From positions 23,697,433-23,761,432 of the forward strand of contig NC_135120.1 in assembly GCF_050908995.1 (NCBI RefSeq): a stretch of 64,000 bases of DNA, written 5' to 3'. Of the stretch, positions 60,405 to 64,000 are shown piece by piece. Source of the DNA: Andrena cerasifolii. Lineage: Eukaryota > Arthropoda > Insecta > Hymenoptera > Andrenidae. Each line of letters opens with the position of its first letter. The first letter of the stretch is position 1. Below the pieces are notes generated by a model that worked only from the letters and a program-made list of their open reading frames with translations, did no database searches and was not told where the DNA came from. The translations under genes and the position numbers were made by a program.

Positions 60405-62520
60405 CTTCAATTTTCACTTGTTTCGTGACAGAATCACCTCTTTCCCAGTTGCACTCTAAATCGTAAAAATTGAATTTCTTGCAGGTCCATACTTGTCCAC
60501 GTGATAAAACCGAAAAGTTCGACTGTGTGGCAGGATATCTCGTATTGTTGGTTTCCCGAAATGTTGAAATATTCTTGTGAAATATCGGTAATCCGTAAAA
60601 CCGTGTGGATTAGTACAGGATATAAATCGGGGAAAGAATCACGTGCCCCAGCATTTTTTCCCATTTACTCGGGTTTCTTTGGCGAGGGAGGGTTTTAACG
60701 CAATCATATTTCCTTCTGTGCAAGTTTAACTTTTTATGAAGTTAATTTTCCCCACTTCGCGAGGGAACAGACGAACGGAACTGAGGAAAAGAATCAAAAA
60801 CGCGATTGCAGTGTTCTGATTCATTCATTGAATTACCACTTTATCTGCCGCTGTCACGTGTACGTGATTTCACGTCTGCGAGCTTAAAAATTCCAGTTGA
60901 TTTCACACTTATCGCCGATAAAACTGTACCTACCACTGAAAGGTTTCTACTTTATTAAGAAGACACAGCTGCAAATATAAGTCGGGAAATTTTAAAGAGA
61001 TTGGCAACGAGCGTAGATTAGTTTCAAAACGTGCGGTTGGTTAATTGTTAATATAGGGTGGCCCGTTGTTGGTGGTACAGCCAAGAGAGTTAATAACGTT
61101 TTTCCATTTGGGGTTCAGTTTAAAAAAAATCATTTTGAATATCTGTTAAATAATCCTGCATCTAACTAGAAATTGGCAGGACGCAGGAGCAAATATGACG
61201 CAACTGCGGATAAAATGAAACAAAACTTTCTGAGAAAATGAGACAAAATTGTAGAACAACTTTCTCTTGTAGATGGGCTTTGTTTCCGAAGGAATTGATT
61301 AGGAAAATGTGTCGGAAATTCTGTTTAACTACGAATATTAACGAAAAAAAAACAAAATAGGAGAAACTTAGCTGAATGATCTAAATAACAAGTTTAGCTT
61401 GCCCACGGTATACGATTCGTGTTGCTCACCCCTATATTGTTCGCGAAATGCTGCAGACGTGTTCGCGAAGGAAAAGGCCAACCGTGTGTCGTGGACTTAC
61501 TAATCGAAAGTGGCCATAATCGAATGATCCGATTTTTCCACAAATAACGGACCACCCTCTGTAAAAAGGAAAGAGGTATGAAAAGAAGGGAACGTTTCTG
61601 GGTGCCCCCGGAAAACGTCCAACTTTGCCTGAGTGTGTTTGCAATCAAACACGATTTAGAGAGCGATTCGCCCGTCTGAAATATTGATAACGCTTTTCGT
61701 CCGTGGGAATGGGTCTGCGGGAAAGATTACAGATGCGGCGAATCCGCGACACTTGCAGACGTCATTCTGCGTAGTCCGACAGCGGAAGATGATAAGTGGG
61801 TGCGAGAGAGGATGACGCTGGGTAAGGATGAAAAATTTCATTTTAAAGTGCGCCAGGACGAAGCCATTCCTGTAAATTAAACTTTAATCAAAAATTCCCT
61901 TGAGCGAAGGCTGTGCTCGAGCGAGTTTACGCTCTTGCGGTGAACCATGGCTCCTCTGAATCTACGCCAGAGGTGGAAAAAGAGGATCCCCTCCGCGAAG
62001 AGTCGTCCTAGAACAATGTTATTAAACGGGATTTTATTTATTCACGGCTGGCTGTACACTGTGATTAATCCATTCGCAGCGTGCGTTGATCGAGATTCGG
62101 TGGTGACGTCTGTGCGTGAAGAGGGTTTATTGATTTGGCCTCACCGCCCAGCCGAGGTCTAATTGGCTTGGAATGATTTTCATTTAGATAGACTGGTGGA
62201 ACCGCCGACGAATTTTCAGGAAGTAAAACTACAGCTGTTTTACATTTTTCGTAAAGCAACGTAAATATGAATTGCAGAAATGAAATTTAATTTCTTCAGG
62301 ATACTACTGACAATAATATTTCTGTGATACCGCAAATTTTTCGATGTAAATATTTTTCTACTTTGTGGGTGCATCACAAATTCGTGATGAAGATATTTTT
62401 CATGTCAGTCAACGTGGCTTTTTCTTCACTTTGAATGTATTCTTATTAATTGAAGAATCTATGCTTCTGCGCCGATACTATATCAACACGCACACTCATT
62501 GGCAGTTTTATATTACACTA
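60405..62520. other. Intergenic DNA, no gene seen
   Basis: AT-rich to moderate GC. The minus frames at 61394-61648 have no domain. CACGTGTACGTGATTTCACG near 60855 holds E-box-like words but no other promoter signal. Confidence 0.4.
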
Positions 62521-62580
62521 CAGTAGTCCCTCGCTGCATGCACGAATACCAAAGGCCGGGATTACCGAACAAGACTTTAC
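62521..62580 (+). mobile_element. pogo/Tigger-like terminus
   Basis: TA followed by CAGTAGTCCCTCGCTGCATG, then CACGAATACC and GGGATTACCGAAC, resembles pogo/Tigger ends (CAGTRGTCCCTCG). No partner end was found before the end of the window. Confidence 0.5.
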
Positions 62581-64000
62581 TGAAGATTATTAATTGACCT
62601 AGAAGAAAAGGCCAATTTTTGTTAAATGTTTGGCATGGGAGGATTGATAGTTAAATGAAATAAATCTCTAGATTATTTTTAATATTTCATCTTGCAACCT
62701 ATTCAGATGACAATGGTCAGCATTGTTATTATCAGTTTAAAATCTAAGATAGCAGTAATTTTTTAAATCAACGTTTCGTTAGGATATATTGCTAAATTTA
62801 TCTTCATGTTCTTTTCAACGTACGAGGAATGATAACATGTACGCTGTTACATTCGAAAGAGAATTTTAATAATCTTGACGATCGACAATTATTAAAATTG
62901 TGTTCACTGTGTTTACTACTTCAAAGAGCATCCAAATTTCGTCCTGAAAGCATTTTTTCGTATCTTCAAATCGAATCGAATTACAAGACGTTATAAAAGT
63001 TACTGCGCGCTTTGGTATACAGCGCAGTCTCAGGCCTCTATTGTAGCCTATTCTTTCAACAAAATTAGTTGCGATACGATTGTGTCCTAATTGTTCAGTA
63101 GCGATCCAGTAATCGTTTATTCAAATCGGCGCCTTGGGCGTGAAGGATCTACAAAGGCGAAATCTTCAGATTTAATTCCATTAGATTTCTTCGGTCGAGG
63201 TTTCATTAAATTAAAAGTGGTAACTGAGAAAGAATTAAAAGCAGAGTGTATACCATCTAATTTCGTCACTTGAGGCATTTTCTCTGCTGCCAGTGTTTAG
63301 GGAAATATTTTCTACAAAAGTTGCGTGGTTTCATTTGGAGTATCACACGATAGGATTATTTTCATTCCACGTAAAGCCGTCAAACAGAAATAAAATGGTG
63401 TTATAATAGCTCTTTTTATTCATAATATGATATCATTTTTTAAAGAGGAATAATCAGGAGAATCAGAGACTAGAATTTGAAAGTCATTCAATTTTAAGAC
63501 GTTCAAAATGTTCGCCATTTTATCTTGTTGTGCTATAGCTGAATTTATACAATAAGTAGATCTTGAATTTATTTATAAACTAAAATCTTCTTAGGTTGGA
63601 GGAAACAAGGAGCTCAAAGGCAGAATAGAACAGGTATAATTCGAATATGATTAAGTACGTTAATCAGGGAGGAGAATCAGGATTGGAATATGCATATCGA
63701 TATTCAATAATTAGATGAAGCGGTACAATCGTCATTCGGACGAAAGGGTATATAGTATATACATATATATATATATATATTTGCGTGGCTATTTCCATTG
63801 TTCGAATCCTCTGTAGTGGCATACGACGGTGCGGTTCTTAAACCGCATTAACTAAAATAATTCAAATGTATAAGGTGGCTGTCAATTTTGCGTATCGTCC
63901 AGCAACTTTTGCATCGCTGCTGAATTTCACTTATTTATACCCCAGTGATTTTACTTATGGATACTGATTTATTGTATCTCTTGCTCAGAGCGAGCATACA
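62581..64000. other. Intergenic DNA with a TA microsatellite, no gene seen
   Basis: AT-rich. The (TA)n-rich run is at about 63751-63780. No exon, RNA gene or repeat end was recognised. Confidence 0.4.

Noticed and set aside
63796..63812. GTTCGAATCC-like word as a tRNA B box
   Set aside because: No pairing T-arm, acceptor stem or A box at the required distance.
1..64000. CRISPR arrays, bacterial operons or a defence-type gene cluster
   Set aside because: Intron-bearing eukaryotic genes and eukaryotic transposons throughout; no regularly spaced short repeats with unique spacers. The only tandem arrays are the ones listed.

Overview
This is insect nuclear DNA. It shows short GT-AG introns (90-185 bp) in a conserved helicase gene, an arthropod-type Kekkon LRR/Ig receptor gene, and many small non-autonomous DNA transposons in an AT-rich background. 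The mix of very AT-rich DNA with sharply bounded, CpG-rich blocks looks hymenopteran (bee, ant or wasp), but that is an inference from composition; nothing here fixes the species.

Two protein-coding genes can be supported, both on the + strand. (1) Positions 40-1229 hold the last four coding exons of the DEAD-box RNA helicase Me31B/DDX6, from motif Ib to the stop codon; the 5' part lies outside the window. Its 3' flank carries four Pumilio-type UGUANAUA motifs within about 200 nt. (2) Positions 14160-16046 hold an intact, uninterrupted coding region for a Kekkon-family transmembrane protein: signal peptide, LRRs, Ig domain, one membrane span and a cytoplasmic tail ending in a class I PDZ ligand. 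It sits in a GC/CpG-rich block (about 9950-16900) that is split by a roughly 1 kb AT-rich element with long inverted ends.

The remaining ~46 kb to the right has no protein-coding gene that I can support. It contains two more CpG-rich blocks (20276-21870 and 48361-49735) that may be promoters or first exons of genes whose coding exons lie elsewhere, plus many degraded DNA transposons. Several have clean ends and target-site duplications: TTAA-flanked elements (18587-19258, 29908-30047, 33584-34481), hAT-type elements with 8-bp duplications (19412-20267, 49998-50366, 56191-56517), and TA-flanked elements (6468-6979, pogo-like 27786-28391, mariner 35627-36204). The mariner still encodes the last 18 residues of its transposase and has a hAT fragment and an 18-bp minisatellite nested in it. 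At 18164-19379 one foldback element has been entered by a second one.

Other structure includes a four-copy degenerate tandem repeat (28611-29165), a 130-bp near-perfect AT palindrome (25230-25359), a 33-bp alternating CG run (21014-21046) and a pair of identical TCACGTGA boxes 44 bp apart. I see no new multi-gene system, CRISPR array, tRNA or rRNA. The most useful leads are the Pumilio-site cluster behind me31B, the element inside the Kekkon upstream region, and the TTAA and hAT families.
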